From Oceanospirillum sanctuarii (GTDB lineage: Bacteria; Pseudomonadota; Gammaproteobacteria; Pseudomonadales; Halomonadaceae): a stretch of 64,000 nt of DNA. The stretch lies in NCBI RefSeq assembly GCF_002150805.1, contig NZ_MTBA01000004.1:372001-436000 (forward strand). The letters run 5' to 3'. Both the position numbers and the translations under genes were made by a program. Shown piece after piece: positions 7,718 through 17,812 of the stretch (position 1 is its first letter; every line of letters begins with the position of its first letter). Under the pieces are notes generated by a model that searched no databases, had not been told where the DNA came from, and saw only the letters and a list, made by a program, of their open reading frames with translations.

Positions 7718-8587
7718 TTATCGGCCAGCATAAGGTAACGCCAGCTTCTGATGGAAAAGCTCCATCAAAGTAAGGAGGTCAGGATGAGCAGAAGACTCCC
7801 ATTGCCGAATCTGAACACCTTTAGAGTCAGACCATTCAGTCAGAGGAATAATCCCCCGAACACTGTTACAGATAAATGCCGCATCGGAATTCAACAGCGC
7901 ACTTTCATACAAAGCCGACTCTTTCGACTCGGTAATTCCCGGCAAGATAGCAACATCTGAATTTAAAATTGCATCCCGCATCACTCCCTGAACGCCACAA
8001 AGATCAAGCTTTGGTGTGAGAAGCTGGCTGCCCTGAATGATAAAAAGGTTCGCCATGGTCGCTTCGATTAAAGCACCAGTTTGACTGAACAAGAGGCCTT
8101 CAAAATATTCATCCTGCCATTCCGATCTTGCCATCACCTGTTCCAGACGATTCAGATGTTTCATACCGGCAAGCACCGGCTGGTCAGAAAGTTTCAGCTC
8201 ACAGCTTCGGACCCCAACACCTGAGAGATAGTGATCAGAGTTCGACTCAGGTAAGGGAAAACCCTGAAGTATCCATTGGCTATCAGGCTGATCGGGAACC
8301 CGATAGCCACGACCACCACTTCCCCGGGTGACGATAAGTTTGGCAACACCAACCCCATCAGAGATAACCGTTTTAAAACCTGTTTTCAGCTCAGCCTCTG
8401 TTAGCGGCAGGGGAATATTCAGACGCTTCAGGGACTCAGATAAACGCTGCCAATGACGATCAAACAGCAATACCTCTCCATCAATCAGCCGAAAGGTTTC
8501 AAAAACGCCATCACCATAGGCTAATCCGCGATCGGTTAAGGGAAGGTTTTGATCCGGAATACCATTAATCAGAGTCTGAAAAGCCAT
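7718..8587 (-). CDS. pabC: Aminodeoxychorismate lyase
   Basis: 289 residues; fold-type IV PLP enzyme converting 4-amino-4-deoxychorismate to p-aminobenzoate plus pyruvate in folate synthesis. GLAYGDGVFETFRL (N-terminus) and LAGMKHLNRLEQVMAR (PLP lysine near residue 141) are diagnostic, as are ALIEATMANLFI and GVMRDAIL. Lies between fabF and mltG, its standard position. Confidence 0.93.
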   Translation of the reverse strand: MAFQTLINGIPDQNLPLTDRGLAYGDGVFETFRLIDGEVLLFDRHWQRLSESLKRLNIPLPLTEAELKTGFKTVISDGVGVAKLIVTRGSGGRGYRVPDQPDSQWILQGFPLPESNSDHYLSGVGVRSCELKLSDQPVLAGMKHLNRLEQVMARSEWQDEYFEGLLFSQTGALIEATMANLFIIQGSQLLTPKLDLCGVQGVMRDAILNSDVAILPGITESKESALYESALLNSDAAFICNSVRGIIPLTEWSDSKGVQIRQWESSAHPDLLTLMELFHQKLALPYAGR

Positions 8588-8620
8588 ATAACCAGCTCAG
8601 GTAGCAAACAGCAGAGATAA

Positions 8621-8643
8621 AAAAGGGCCCAATGGGCCCTTTT
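8621..8643 (-). terminator. Terminator between fabF and pabC
   Basis: AAAAGGGCCC / GGGCCCTTTT with a 3-nt loop and a T-run on the - strand. It probably separates, partly, the highly expressed fab genes from pabC-mltG-tmk. Confidence 0.75.
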
Positions 8644-8676
8644 CGTGCAACAGCACATGACAGCTCAGAACCGTCA

Positions 8677-9915
8677 TTACACCTTGGAGAACAGCAGAGA
8701 ACCGTTGGTTCCGCCGAAGCCAAAGGAGTTAGACAGAGCGTGCTCGATCTTCATGTTACGTGCAGTGTGCGGTACGTAATCCAGATTACAACCTTCAGCC
8801 GGGTTTTCCAGGTTGATGGTTGGTGGAGCAACCTGGTCACGAATCGCCAGTACAGAGAAGACAGCTTCTACTGCACCAGCAGCACCCAGCAGGTGGCCGA
8901 TCATAGATTTAGTGGAGCTTACTGCAACATTCTTAGCAGCATCGCCCATCACTTTCTCTACGGCGCGGCTTTCTGCGATGTCACCAGCCGGAGTTGAAGT
9001 ACCGTGAGCATTGATATAATCCAGCTGCTCAGGATTCAGACCCGCATCTTTAATGGCATTAGCCATAGAAGCTGCAGCACCACGACCATCTTCCGGAGGA
9101 GACGTCATGTGGTATGCATCATCGCTCATACCGAAGCCGGTCAGCTCAGCATAGATGGTCGCACCACGAGCTTTAGCGTGTTCGTACTCTTCCAGTACCA
9201 GTACACCAGCACCATCAGACAGAACAAAACCATCACGGTCCGCATCCCATGGACGGCTCGCCGTTTCAGGAGAGTCATTGCGGGTAGACAGTGCACGCGC
9301 TGCAGCAAAACCGCCCAGTCCCAGAGGAGTGGTTGCCATTTCAGCACCACCAGCAATCATCACGTCTGCATCACCATAAGCGATGGTACGAGCTGAGTAA
9401 CCGATGTTGTGAGTACCAGTGGTACATGCCGTAGTGATTGCAATGTTTGGCCCCTGGAAACCGTAACGGATCGCCAGGTTACCGGAAATCATATTGATAA
9501 TACTGCCGGGAACAAAGAATGGAGAGATCTTACGAGGACCTTTATCCAGCAGATTATTGTGGTTCGCTTCGATCATCGGCAGACCGCCGATACCGGAACC
9601 TACGGCAACACCAATGCGGGAAGCATTTTCTTCCGTGCACTCCAGACCGGAATCGGTCACTGCCTGAATAGCAGCAGCCATACCGTACTGGATAAAGGTG
9701 TCCATTTTGCGTGCATCTTTTGCAGGCATGTATTCGGAGACATCAAAGCCCTTGATTGAACCACCAAACTGGGTGGTGAAACCCGTTGTATCAAAGTGTT
9801 CAATCGCCGCGATACCGCTTTTACCAGCCAGAATACCGTCCCAGCTGCTTTCAACACTATTACCGAGGGGCGTGATCAAACCCAGGCCAGTAACAACGAC
9901 CCTTCTGCGAGTCAT
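8677..9915 (-). CDS. fabF: Beta-ketoacyl-ACP synthase II
   Basis: 412 residues. Elongating condensing enzyme of type II fatty-acid synthesis. Catalytic cysteine in [13 protein letters not shown] (~residue 163), histidines in [12 protein letters not shown] (~303) and [16 protein letters not shown] (~340), C-terminal [14 protein letters not shown]. Downstream of acpP; separated from it by a terminator-like hairpin that would let acpP be made in excess. Confidence 0.97.
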   Translation of the reverse strand: MTRRRVVVTGLGLITPLGNSVESSWDGILAGKSGIAAIEHFDTTGFTTQFGGSIKGFDVSEYMPAKDARKMDTFIQYGMAAAIQAVTDSGLECTEENASRIGVAVGSGIGGLPMIEANHNNLLDKGPRKISPFFVPGSIINMISGNLAIRYGFQGPNIAITTACTTGTHNIGYSARTIAYGDADVMIAGGAEMATTPLGLGGFAAARALSTRNDSPETASRPWDADRDGFVLSDGAGVLVLEEYEHAKARGATIYAELTGFGMSDDAYHMTSPPEDGRGAAASMANAIKDAGLNPEQLDYINAHGTSTPAGDIAESRAVEKVMGDAAKNVAVSSTKSMIGHLLGAAGAVEAVFSVLAIRDQVAPPTINLENPAEGCNLDYVPHTARNMKIEHALSNSFGFGGTNGSLLFSKV

Positions 9916-9992
9916 TATGCTTCCTCCAAATACGCTTTAAACACTACCGGTGCATTGAGATATTTAGCTTACAACAAATCGCACCCGGCAAT

Positions 9993-10033
9993 AAAAGAAA
10001 AGCCGCCTCTGCTACGCAGAAAGCGGCTTCTTT
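9993..10033 (-). terminator. Terminator/attenuator after acpP
   Basis: On the - strand AGCCGC..TTCTGC and GCAGAG..GCGGCT flank a 3-nt loop, followed by TTTTCTTTT. It lies between acpP and fabF, so it likely reduces read-through and keeps ACP mRNA in excess. Confidence 0.7.
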
Positions 10034-10066
10034 GTAGTCAGTCTCAGACTGATTACTCACCCGATC

Positions 10067-10300
10067 TTACTGGTGAGAAACTACGTAGTCGATTGCTTCC
10101 TGAACGGTAGTAATCTTCTCAGCTTCTTCATCAGGGATCTCAGTTTCAAACTCTTCTTCCAGAGCCATTACCAGCTCAACGGTGTCCAGAGAGTCTGCAC
10201 CCAGATCGTCAACGAAAGAAGATGCATTGGTGATTTCTTCTTCTTTAACACCCAGCTGCTCACTTACGATCTTTTTTACACGCTCTTCGATAGTGCTCAT
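10067..10300 (-). CDS. acpP: Acyl carrier protein
   Basis: 77 residues, strongly acidic. The phosphopantetheine serine sits in [20 protein letters not shown] (Ser ~37). Carries growing acyl chains for FabD/FabG/FabF and donates them to PlsX and LpxA-type enzymes. The leader contains a 9-bp hairpin with one mismatch (10332-10356) just before the ribosome site AGGAG, which may stabilise this abundant mRNA. Confidence 0.98.
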   Translation of the reverse strand: MSTIEERVKKIVSEQLGVKEEEITNASSFVDDLGADSLDTVELVMALEEEFETEIPDEEAEKITTVQEAIDYVVSHQ

Positions 10301-10409
10301 AACTTAAAATTTCTCCTGTGGGTACAAATATCCGAACAGCAATAAAAGCTGTCCGGTATTTTATAGAGGGTTACTGAGTGGCGCAATAGCTACCAGCCAA
10401 CAACCGGCT

Positions 10410-11153
10410 TTAGCGCATATTCATGCCGCCATTAACTTGCAGAGTTTCACCAGTGATGTAACTCGCACCTTCACTCGCCAGGAAAGCGACAGCATTAGCA
10501 ATCTCTTCTGGCTGGCCCAGACGGGCCAGAGGAATCTGTGTCAGCAGCGCTTTGTGCTGCTCTTCAGGCAATGCATGAGTCATATCCGTAGCAATAAAGC
10601 CCGGCGCTACTGCATTAACTGTGATGTTACGGGAAGCCACTTCGCGTGCCATTGCACGGGTAAAACCTTCCATACCCGCTTTAGCTGCTGCGTAGTTACT
10701 TTGTCCCATGTTACCCATAGTGGCAACAACAGAACTGATGTTCACGATACGACCCCAACGAGCTTTTGTCATGCCACGCATTGTCGCCTTAGCAACACGG
10801 TAAACAGACTTCAGGTTAGTGTCGATCACAGAATCCCACTCGTCCTCTTTCATACGCATCAGCAGGTTATCCTGTGTGATACCTGCGTTGTTGACAACGA
10901 TCAAAGGAGCGCCGAATTCTTCGGTAATTGCTTTAACAACAGAGTCCACAGACTCCTGAGAAGTTACGTTAAGAACGTAACCTTTACCCTGATAGCCTTG
11001 CTCTGCAAGACCTTCAGTGATGTTCTGTGCACCAGATTCAGAAGTTGCAGTACCTACAACGATGGCACCCATTTTGCCCAGAGCATAAGCAGTTGCACGA
11101 CCGATACCTCGGCTTGCACCTGTTACCAGAGCTACTTTTCCTTCAATACTCAT
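10410..11153 (-). CDS. fabG: 3-oxoacyl-ACP reductase
   Basis: 247 residues from the ATG at 11153 (MSIEGKVALVTGASRGIG), which follows an ACGGAG ribosome site; a longer in-frame start at 11198 runs back into fabD and does not fit the family. SDR fold: GASRGIG NADPH-binding motif, NNAG, catalytic Ser in NISSVVATMGNMGQ, and the YAAAKAG Tyr-Lys pair. Reduces beta-ketoacyl-ACP in each elongation cycle. Confidence 0.97.
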   Translation of the reverse strand: MSIEGKVALVTGASRGIGRATAYALGKMGAIVVGTATSESGAQNITEGLAEQGYQGKGYVLNVTSQESVDSVVKAITEEFGAPLIVVNNAGITQDNLLMRMKEDEWDSVIDTNLKSVYRVAKATMRGMTKARWGRIVNISSVVATMGNMGQSNYAAAKAGMEGFTRAMAREVASRNITVNAVAPGFIATDMTHALPEEQHKALLTQIPLARLGQPEEIANAVAFLASEGASYITGETLQVNGGMNMR

Positions 11154-11175
11154 CTGATTCTCCGTAAGAGTAAAC

Positions 11176-12120
11176 TTAGGCGCCTTTAACCAGCTCAATG
11201 GTCGAAGTCAGTGACTCAGGGTCATTAACCGCCAGAACTTTCAGGCTGCGCTGAATCTTTTTATTAAGACCGGCCAGAACCTTGCCCGGACCACATTCAA
11301 CAGTAGTGTCAACACCCTGCTCAACCATATGCTCAACACAGGAAACCCAACGAACAGGGCTATACAGCTGTGCCAGCAGGTTTTCACGAATGGTATCAAC
11401 ATTGCTGTGCGGCTTACCATCAACATTCTGAACCACCGGAATACGCGGCTCTTCAATAGTGATTTTTTCCAGCTCAGCAGCCAGCAGCTCAGCTGCAGGC
11501 TTCATCAGTTCGCAGTGGGATGGAACACTTACCGGCAGTGGAACAACGCGCTTCGCACCCAGCTCCTGACATTTAGCACCCGCACGCTCAACAGCGGCAG
11601 TACTACCGGCAATCACAACCTGACCCGGGCAGTTATAGTTAACCGGAGCCACTACATCGCCATCAGCCGCTGCCAGGCAAGCTTCTTCAACTTTTTCATC
11701 CGCCAGACCAAGAATGGCGGCCATAGCACCTGTACCTTCAGGTACAGCCTGCTGCATAAATTCACCACGCAGCTTAACCAGACGTACCGCGTCGGCAAAG
11801 CCCATTGCGCCCGCACAAACCAGAGCGCTGTACTCACCCAGACTATGACCGGATACCATAGCAGGACGTGGACCTTCCAGCTCCTGCCATACACGCCAGA
11901 TAGCAACGCTGGCGGTCAGGATAGCCGGTTGTGTTTTATCGGTTTGGTTTAATGTCTCTGCAGGGCCTTCCTGAACCAGCTGCCAGAGGTCATAACCTAA
12001 AATCTGTGAGGCTTCTTCAAATGTCGTGCGAACTACCGCATAACGATCAGCCAGTTCACTCAGCATGCCTACTGCCTGCGAACCCTGTCCAGGAAAAACA
12101 AAAGCCAGGGACTGTGTCAT
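11176..12120 (-). CDS. fabD: Malonyl-CoA:ACP transacylase
   Basis: 314 residues. FPGQGSQAVGML at the N-terminus; nucleophile serine in VSGHSLGEYSALVCAG (~residue 93); LPVSVPSHCELM carries the partner histidine. Loads malonyl groups onto ACP. The neighbouring fabH seen in enterics between plsX and fabD is absent here, as in Pseudomonas. Confidence 0.96.
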   Translation of the reverse strand: MTQSLAFVFPGQGSQAVGMLSELADRYAVVRTTFEEASQILGYDLWQLVQEGPAETLNQTDKTQPAILTASVAIWRVWQELEGPRPAMVSGHSLGEYSALVCAGAMGFADAVRLVKLRGEFMQQAVPEGTGAMAAILGLADEKVEEACLAAADGDVVAPVNYNCPGQVVIAGSTAAVERAGAKCQELGAKRVVPLPVSVPSHCELMKPAAELLAAELEKITIEEPRIPVVQNVDGKPHSNVDTIRENLLAQLYSPVRWVSCVEHMVEQGVDTTVECGPGKVLAGLNKKIQRSLKVLAVNDPESLTSTIELVKGA

Positions 12121-12299
12121 AGCAAACCCTTTACACTGTTATTATTAATTAGGTTTCAGCCTTACCTGCTGTAGAGCTGAACCCCTTATGATCCTTGTAT
12201 TTTGCCCATAACGATCAGATCATTTTGGACAATCTTCCAACCCTCCGGGCCAGAATAGCGCGCGATTATAGCACAGCAAAAAAAAAATCGAGGCCAAAT

Positions 12300-13313
12300 T
12301 TACAAATTCACACCCGAGTTACCATTTGCGACTTTTTCACCTACACGCTGACACAGACCAGACTCAGCCGCATGCACAGCATGAAGGATCGCACGATAAA
12401 AACCTTCCACCTCAGCGGCACCGTGGCTTTTCACCACAACCCCCTGAAGCCCCAACAAAACCGCACCATTATATCGTTCCGGATTTAATGATCGCTTGAT
12501 ACTCTTCAGCACAGGTCGAACCAGCACACTGACAAGACGACCATATAAAGTGCGTTTAAAGCCCTGACGGATCTGCTGAAACAAAAAGCGCACTACACCT
12601 TCACTGGTTTTTAAAGCAGTGTTGCCGGAAACGCCATCACAGACAATGACATCTACCTGGCCTGCAAAAATATCACTACCCTCAACAAAGCCTTCGTAGC
12701 GAACAGCTTTCGACGCAGAAAGAATAGACGCTGCATCACGGACCAGCTCGGTCCCCTTCAATTCTTCTTCACCTACATTAAGTAGCCCAACAGACGGAGA
12801 AGGCTTCTGCTGCATCACCTCCGCCATAGCACTACCCATCAGAGCAAACTGGTAGAGATCATCGGCATCACAACCCAGATTCGCCCCCAGATCCAGCATC
12901 AGGCACTCGCCACCTTTAACAGGTAACTGACTACAGATAGCCGGACGACTGACACCGGGATACATTTTCAGCAAATAACGACTAATCACTGCTAGGGCAC
13001 CGGTATTACCCGCACTGACACAGGCTACCGACTCTTTATCAGCTACCGACTGAACCGCAACATGAATAGAGGAACCTTTCTGATGACGCAAGACATGCTT
13101 GGGACTATCGCCCATGGCAACGGAAATATCAGAATGACGAAGCTGAATACGCTGAAGAAGCGGAGATTGCTCAGGAAGCAGAGGTTCGATCTCTTTGAGA
13201 TCACCAACCAGAAGAACAGAAAGACGGGAGTCTTTTTTGAGCGCGCGTAGCGCTGCGGGAATGGCAACGCGGGGACCGAAGTCCCCGCCCATCGCATCAA
13301 CAGCGATTAACAC
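12300..13313 (-). CDS. plsX: Phosphate acyltransferase PlsX
   Basis: 337 residues, GTG start at 13313 with AAGGT seven bases upstream. Converts acyl-ACP to acyl-phosphate for phospholipid synthesis by PlsY. AVDAMGGDFGP, SAGNTGAL, LDLGANLGCDADDLYQFA and VCDGVSGNTALKTSEG are family signatures. Only nine bases downstream of rpmF, the conserved yceD-rpmF-plsX order linking ribosome and lipid synthesis. Confidence 0.95.
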   Translation of the reverse strand: MLIAVDAMGGDFGPRVAIPAALRALKKDSRLSVLLVGDLKEIEPLLPEQSPLLQRIQLRHSDISVAMGDSPKHVLRHQKGSSIHVAVQSVADKESVACVSAGNTGALAVISRYLLKMYPGVSRPAICSQLPVKGGECLMLDLGANLGCDADDLYQFALMGSAMAEVMQQKPSPSVGLLNVGEEELKGTELVRDAASILSASKAVRYEGFVEGSDIFAGQVDVIVCDGVSGNTALKTSEGVVRFLFQQIRQGFKRTLYGRLVSVLVRPVLKSIKRSLNPERYNGAVLLGLQGVVVKSHGAAEVEGFYRAILHAVHAAESGLCQRVGEKVANGNSGVNL

Positions 13314-13322
13314 AAGCCGACC

Positions 13323-13502
13323 TTATTCGTCGCCTTTGTCAACCACTTTGTTGCCACGGTAGAAGCCGTCTGCAGTCACGTGGTGACGCAGGTGAACTTC
13401 ACCAGTAGTTTTATCTTCTGAAAGCGTAGACGCAGTCAGCGCATCGTGAGAACGACGCATACCGCGCTTAGAACGGGTTTTACGGTTCTGTTGAACAGCC
13501 AT
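13323..13502 (-). CDS. rpmF: 50S ribosomal protein L32
   Basis: 59 residues read from the reverse strand: begins [20 protein letters not shown], ends NKVVDKGDE, with [13 protein letters not shown] in the middle. Length and composition are those of gammaproteobacterial L32 (zinc-free type, no cysteines). Sits between yceD and plsX. Confidence 0.98.
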   Translation of the reverse strand: MAVQQNRKTRSKRGMRRSHDALTASTLSEDKTTGEVHLRHHVTADGFYRGNKVVDKGDE

Positions 13503-13537
13503 GACAACTCACTCCTAAATACAACTAGAGGTTGCAG

Positions 13538-14068
13538 TTAACGTTTTCCCTTCAGTTGCTCTAACACACTGAAAGGATTTTCCGGTTTAGTTTCAGGTTG
13601 GACTTCTTCTGCTTCACCTGAAACCAGCATTTCACTTGTAACAGAGCAGTCACCTTCATCGTGATACGCCGCAATAGGCAGCGTCAGAAGAATTTCATCT
13701 TCAATCACAGGCAACAGCTCAAGCTTTTCGTCTTCGACGATCAGCGGTTCATACTGTTTCGGCAAGTTAGCCGCAGCCTCATCAGAAGCAGCGATAGCTA
13801 ACAGAAATTCGCTATCAACCTCATAAGGCATCGCCTGCATGCATCGCTGACAAGGCACCTGAAACAGGCCCTTCAGCTGACCACGTACAAAGCGGATTCT
13901 CTGAGGGTCAATATCGAACTCAAGACGCACATGGCAATGCCCATCGCTATTTACCAGGGCATCAAGCACGCGATGGCATTTTTCAAGGGAGATATCTCCC
14001 TCTAAAACACCGGCATCACGAGCTAATTTGTACGGCTCGATTGTAATGGGAAGTCGGTCACCAAACAT
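13538..14068 (-). CDS. yceD: YceD/DUF177-family protein (large-subunit rRNA accumulation)
   Basis: 176 residues from the ATG at 14068 (MFGDRLPITIEPYKLARD); a longer frame to 14182 would extend into the divergent promoter region. VPCQRCMQAMPYEV holds the conserved CxxC of the family. YceD homologues are needed for 23S rRNA accumulation in bacteria and plants. Upstream of rpmF and probably first gene of the fab transcript. Confidence 0.9.
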   Translation of the reverse strand: MFGDRLPITIEPYKLARDAGVLEGDISLEKCHRVLDALVNSDGHCHVRLEFDIDPQRIRFVRGQLKGLFQVPCQRCMQAMPYEVDSEFLLAIAASDEAAANLPKQYEPLIVEDEKLELLPVIEDEILLTLPIAAYHDEGDCSVTSEMLVSGEAEEVQPETKPENPFSVLEQLKGKR

Positions 14069-14266
14069 AAGCGCGCAATAATAGGGATATGACCCGCAAC
14101 TGTCAAAGGATTGAACACAAGAACAGCAAATAATCTCTGAAAAGATCGGATACAATCGACTTTTCAGGGGGTTATCCATCACCCATGCTTATCTGACGCG
14201 CTAAAATGATGCTTCAGCACGCTAGCTGCAGCTGATAAACACCCTTATCAAAAGGATACTATTTAC

Positions 14267-14848
14267 ATGCTCTCACTGGTTCTGGCATCCACATCTTCCT
14301 ACCGCAAGCAACTTCTCGAAAAACTGGGCCTTTCTTTTACACAGAACGCGCCCAATATTGACGAGACAGCCCACGACGGGGAGAGTGCCAGCACACTGGT
14401 AGAACGCCTTGCCAGAACGAAAGCTATTGCCCTGGCAGAGAACCACCCTAACAGCCTGATCATCGGCAGCGACCAGGTCGCTACTTTTGACGGGCGCATT
14501 ATCGGCAAACCGCACACCAAAGACAACGCCCAAAAACAACTTAAAAGCTTCAGCGGCAAAAAAATCACTTTCTACACCGGACTTGCCCTGCACAACACAG
14601 CTACAGGCGAAACTAAAAGCCTTGTCGAGCCTTTTGAGGTCCATTTTCGCAGACTGACCGATGACCAGATTATTCACTACATCGACAAAGAGTTACCACT
14701 GGACTGCGCTGGCAGCTTTAAATCAGAAGGTCTTGGTATCACACTTTTCGAAAGACTTGATGGCCGGGACCCAAATACTCTGGTCGGCCTGCCTTTAATC
14801 GCCCTTTGCGATCTTCTGAAAGAATTTCAGATGTACCCGCTGGACTGA
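14267..14848 (+). CDS. yceF: Maf-family nucleotide pyrophosphatase (YceF type)
   Basis: 193 residues, AAGGA ribosome site. Cleaves non-canonical or modified nucleotides; the YceF branch prefers m7[22 protein letters not shown] at the N-terminus, then [26 protein letters not shown] (catalytic Asp), [21 protein letters not shown] and the LVGLPL end motif. Divergent from yceD. Confidence 0.93.
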   Translation: MLSLVLASTSSYRKQLLEKLGLSFTQNAPNIDETAHDGESASTLVERLARTKAIALAENHPNSLIIGSDQVATFDGRIIGKPHTKDNAQKQLKSFSGKKITFYTGLALHNTATGETKSLVEPFEVHFRRLTDDQIIHYIDKELPLDCAGSFKSEGLGITLFERLDGRDPNTLVGLPLIALCDLLKEFQMYPLD

Positions 14849-14893
14849 AAATCAGCTCTAACAAAAATAGATCCAACAAACGCTACAGGCAAA

Positions 14894-14946
14894 AAAATAG
14901 CGGACACTTCATACAAACAAAGCTGCCCGCTATTTTCATTCGGCAA
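14894..14946. terminator. Bidirectional terminator between yceF and sppA
   Basis: AAAATAGCGG and CCGCTATTTT, a 10-bp stem with a large (33-nt) loop, between convergent genes. The large loop lowers certainty. Confidence 0.55.
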
Positions 14947-14994
14947 AACCGACATCAGCCTTTTAGTAAGACCTAAGATCCGTAATGCGCAGTA

Positions 14995-16035
14995 TCAGTA
15001 AAGCTTAGGCTCATTAAACAAAGCTTTTAACTGAACGCCCATCTCACGACTGATCTGCTTCCATGGCGAAGGCTCTGGCGTAAAGTCCATCAGTCGGTTC
15101 ACACCCACCTGTTCTTCAGCCACCTGTCGCACACTGGCAAGACCGTCAATCAATCCCAGATCAACCGCCTGCTCACCACTCCAGACCAGCCCCGAGAAAA
15201 TCTCAGGATCGTTCGCCAAGCGATCACCACGCCCATCTTTAACTGCCTGAATAAATTGCTGATGAGTTCGGTTTAGCACCGACTGCCAGAAAGCCGCCTG
15301 CTGATCACTCATTTCGGTAAACGGATCCATAAAAGCCTTATTATCACCGGACGTAAACACCCGACGCTCCACGCCCAGCTTATCGATCAGACCACCAAGA
15401 CCAAAGCCTGCCGAAACCACTCCAATGGAACCCACAAGACTGGCACGATTGGCATAGATCTCATCCGCACCGGCAGCAATATAATAGGCACCGGAAGCCC
15501 CCATATCCCGGATCACCGCAAACACAGGAGTATCCGGATGCTTAGCCCGCAAACGCACCAGCTCATCATAAACTTCACCGGAATGCACAGGACTACCACC
15601 AGGGCTGTTGATATTCAGAATCAGCGCCCGGGTTCCACTGTCATTAAAAGCAGCACGAATCCCACGAATCAGGGTGTCAGCATTTGCCTCCTGCTCCTCA
15701 CCGATCTGCCCCAGCACATTGACCACCGCAACATGCTCACTGGCAAATTCATCGCCCGTAACCTGATTCGATGACTTCCAGACAAATACCAGAGCAACAA
15801 TCAGCACAGCAAAGCGGACAAAGCGGAAAAACAACTTCCAACGACGAGCCCGACGCTGCTCTTTCAATGTTTCCATCAGCCACTGCTGCATCATTTTATT
15901 CTGCTGGACCACAGGATCTTCTGATACCGCTTTATTGCTTTCTCTGCTCACAGCTGCAGCCTGACTCTGAAGCACATCGGACTGCTCCTTTATCTCTTCA
16001 CCAGCTTTTGGCTCATTCCAATCGGATTGACTCAT
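14995..16035 (-). CDS. sppA: Signal peptide peptidase SppA-type S49 protease
   Basis: 346 residues with one membrane helix (~residues 69-87, LFFRFVRFAVLIVALVFVW). The short, single-domain SppA/SohB-like form. NINSPGGSPVHSGEVYDEL and IRDMGASGAYYIAAGADEIY (nucleophile Ser in GASGAYY) define the S49 core; SLVGSIGVVSAGFGLGGL follows. Degrades cleaved signal peptides in the membrane. The first ~50 residues are hydrophilic and cytoplasmic. Operon with the HAD gene and rluC. Confidence 0.9.
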   Translation of the reverse strand: MSQSDWNEPKAGEEIKEQSDVLQSQAAAVSRESNKAVSEDPVVQQNKMMQQWLMETLKEQRRARRWKLFFRFVRFAVLIVALVFVWKSSNQVTGDEFASEHVAVVNVLGQIGEEQEANADTLIRGIRAAFNDSGTRALILNINSPGGSPVHSGEVYDELVRLRAKHPDTPVFAVIRDMGASGAYYIAAGADEIYANRASLVGSIGVVSAGFGLGGLIDKLGVERRVFTSGDNKAFMDPFTEMSDQQAAFWQSVLNRTHQQFIQAVKDGRGDRLANDPEIFSGLVWSGEQAVDLGLIDGLASVRQVAEEQVGVNRLMDFTPEPSPWKQISREMGVQLKALFNEPKLY

Positions 16036-16088
16036 TGATCCCTCTCCTTAAACCCTTACCAAACCACAGTCGCTTTCCAGCATCCCTG

Positions 16089-16742
16089 CTAACCCGCTAA
16101 AACCCAGTCCACCAGCTCAACAAACTCATCCGCCACAAACACAGGGTTATAACCCTGCAAACGATCCGGATGGTGCGCGCCATAGGTTACTGCAATACGA
16201 TCCATACCTGCATTTTTTGCCATTCCCAGATCATATTCGGTATCACCAACCATCACCGCCTGGCGCACATCAAAACCGGTGACATCCAGCAGCTCATGCA
16301 GCATTAAAGGATCAGGCTTTGACAAAGTCTCATCAGCGCAACGGGTATGCTCAAATAAAGATGCCAAACCAACCTCAGGCAACACCCGATCCAATCCACG
16401 ACGGCTCTTACCGGTCGCAACCGCTAACATACAGCCTGCGTCTTTCAAACGCTGCAAACCCTCTTTAACACCATCAAAAAGCGGCATTTCCAGATTGGAA
16501 CGCTCCAGAAAGTGATGGGTGTAACCCTGACGAATCGCATCGACACCTTCTTCATCAATCCCCGGGCAAATATGTCGAATCGCCTCAGGCAATGCCAAAC
16601 CGATAATATTTCGTACCGCTTCATCGGTCAGCGCTGGCTGCCAGCCATAATCATCCGCTGCCGCCTGCATACTGGTAATAATTCGCGCCTCGGAATCCAC
16701 CAAGGTGCCATCCCAGTCAAAAATAACAAATGGATATTTCAC
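16089..16742 (-). CDS. HAD-IA family hydrolase (phosphoglycolate phosphatase-like)
   Basis: 217 residues. FVIFDWDGTLVDSEARI carries the nucleophile Asp, LAVATGKSRRGLDRVL the Thr motif II, and VMVGDTEYDLGMAKNAGMD motif IV. The gene beside rluC in Pseudomonas encodes MupP-type or Gph-like phosphatases; which substrate applies here cannot be decided from sequence. Confidence 0.88.
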   Translation of the reverse strand: MKYPFVIFDWDGTLVDSEARIITSMQAAADDYGWQPALTDEAVRNIIGLALPEAIRHICPGIDEEGVDAIRQGYTHHFLERSNLEMPLFDGVKEGLQRLKDAGCMLAVATGKSRRGLDRVLPEVGLASLFEHTRCADETLSKPDPLMLHELLDVTGFDVRQAVMVGDTEYDLGMAKNAGMDRIAVTYGAHHPDRLQGYNPVFVADEFVELVDWVLAG

Positions 16743-16779
16743 AACTCACCTAATTCTTTAAATAGATAACGCTTGATTC

Positions 16780-17748
16780 TTAACGCTTAAGTTCTGTCAA
16801 ACGATCCAGAATACTTTTCAGACTGGACTCATAAGGCGCCTGAATCTCAACAAAAATTCCGCTTTCAGGTTCAGGAAAACCAAGGGATGCCGCATGCAGA
16901 AATAAGCGTTTGAAACCCAAGCCTTTGAAATGCTGATGTACCTTGTCATCACCGTATTTCACATCCCCCACCAGACTGTGACCGATCGACTGCGCATGAA
17001 CACGAATCTGATGGGTTCGCCCGGTCACAGGCTCCGCCTCAACCAGCGTACAGGCAACCCCCTTCGCATCCAGTCGTTTCAGAATACGAAAACGGGTCAG
17101 CGACGCCTTACCTTCTTTAGGATCGACTTTTACAACACGCTCACGACCGCCAATATCATGTTTCTTCAACGGAGCATCGATCTCAGTGACCGCATTAGGC
17201 CAGCGACCCACCGCAAGGGCATGATATTTCTTCCGGAAGGCTTTAGCCTTCAGCTGCTCCTGCAAAAAGTTAAGCGCTTTACGGTTTTTAGCGATCAGAA
17301 GACAGCCCGAGGTATCTTTATCCAGACGATGCACCAACTCGAGATAGCTGCCCTCGGGGCGAATCTGACGCAAACTTTCGATCAGACCACCCTGAATACC
17401 GGAACCGGCATGCACAGACAGCCCCTGAGGCTTATTGATCACCAGCCAGTCATCGGTCTCTTTCAGAATTGCTGCTTCCAAAGCTTCGGCTAACTCTTTA
17501 CTCACAGGCATATCTTCTGCTTTCTCAGCAACCCGAACCGGTGGAACACGCAGTACATCCCCAGACTGCAAACGATAAACCGCCTTCACCCGCTTCTTAT
17601 TCACCCGAACCTCACCCTTACGGATAATCCGGTAAACAAGCGTTTTTGGCACCCCCTTCAGAAAGGTAATCAGAAAATTATCAACCCTCTGACCTTCATT
17701 GTGACTATCGATGGTGACAAAACGGACAGATTGAGCAGCTTCAGCCAC
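16780..17748 (-). CDS. rluC: 23S rRNA pseudouridine(955/2504/2580) synthase
   Basis: 322 residues. N-terminal S4 RNA-binding domain (GQRVDNFLITFLKGVPKTLV ... GEVRVNKKRVK) followed by the RluA-type catalytic domain; LVHRLDKDTSGCLLIAKN has the catalytic aspartate. GRTHQIRVHAQSIGHSLVGD is a further signature. Divergent from rne, with which it is regularly paired. Confidence 0.95.
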   Translation of the reverse strand: MAEAAQSVRFVTIDSHNEGQRVDNFLITFLKGVPKTLVYRIIRKGEVRVNKKRVKAVYRLQSGDVLRVPPVRVAEKAEDMPVSKELAEALEAAILKETDDWLVINKPQGLSVHAGSGIQGGLIESLRQIRPEGSYLELVHRLDKDTSGCLLIAKNRKALNFLQEQLKAKAFRKKYHALAVGRWPNAVTEIDAPLKKHDIGGRERVVKVDPKEGKASLTRFRILKRLDAKGVACTLVEAEPVTGRTHQIRVHAQSIGHSLVGDVKYGDDKVHQHFKGLGFKRLFLHAASLGFPEPESGIFVEIQAPYESSLKSILDRLTELKR

Positions 17749-17783
17749 ATAGCCTCCCGGGGCAGTTCTTCAATTAAATCAAA

Positions 17784-17812
17784 TTGATGGTTTGGACGAT
17801 AACTGCTATATT
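17784..17812 (+). promoter_or_regulatory. Candidate rne promoter
   Basis: TTGATG, a 17-bp spacer, TATATT. It would give a leader of about 600 nt. Confidence 0.45.

Noticed and set aside
9141-9356. Frames antisense or shifted inside fabF, rne, gap and mfd
   Set aside because: All lie within well-conserved genes and arise from codon bias.
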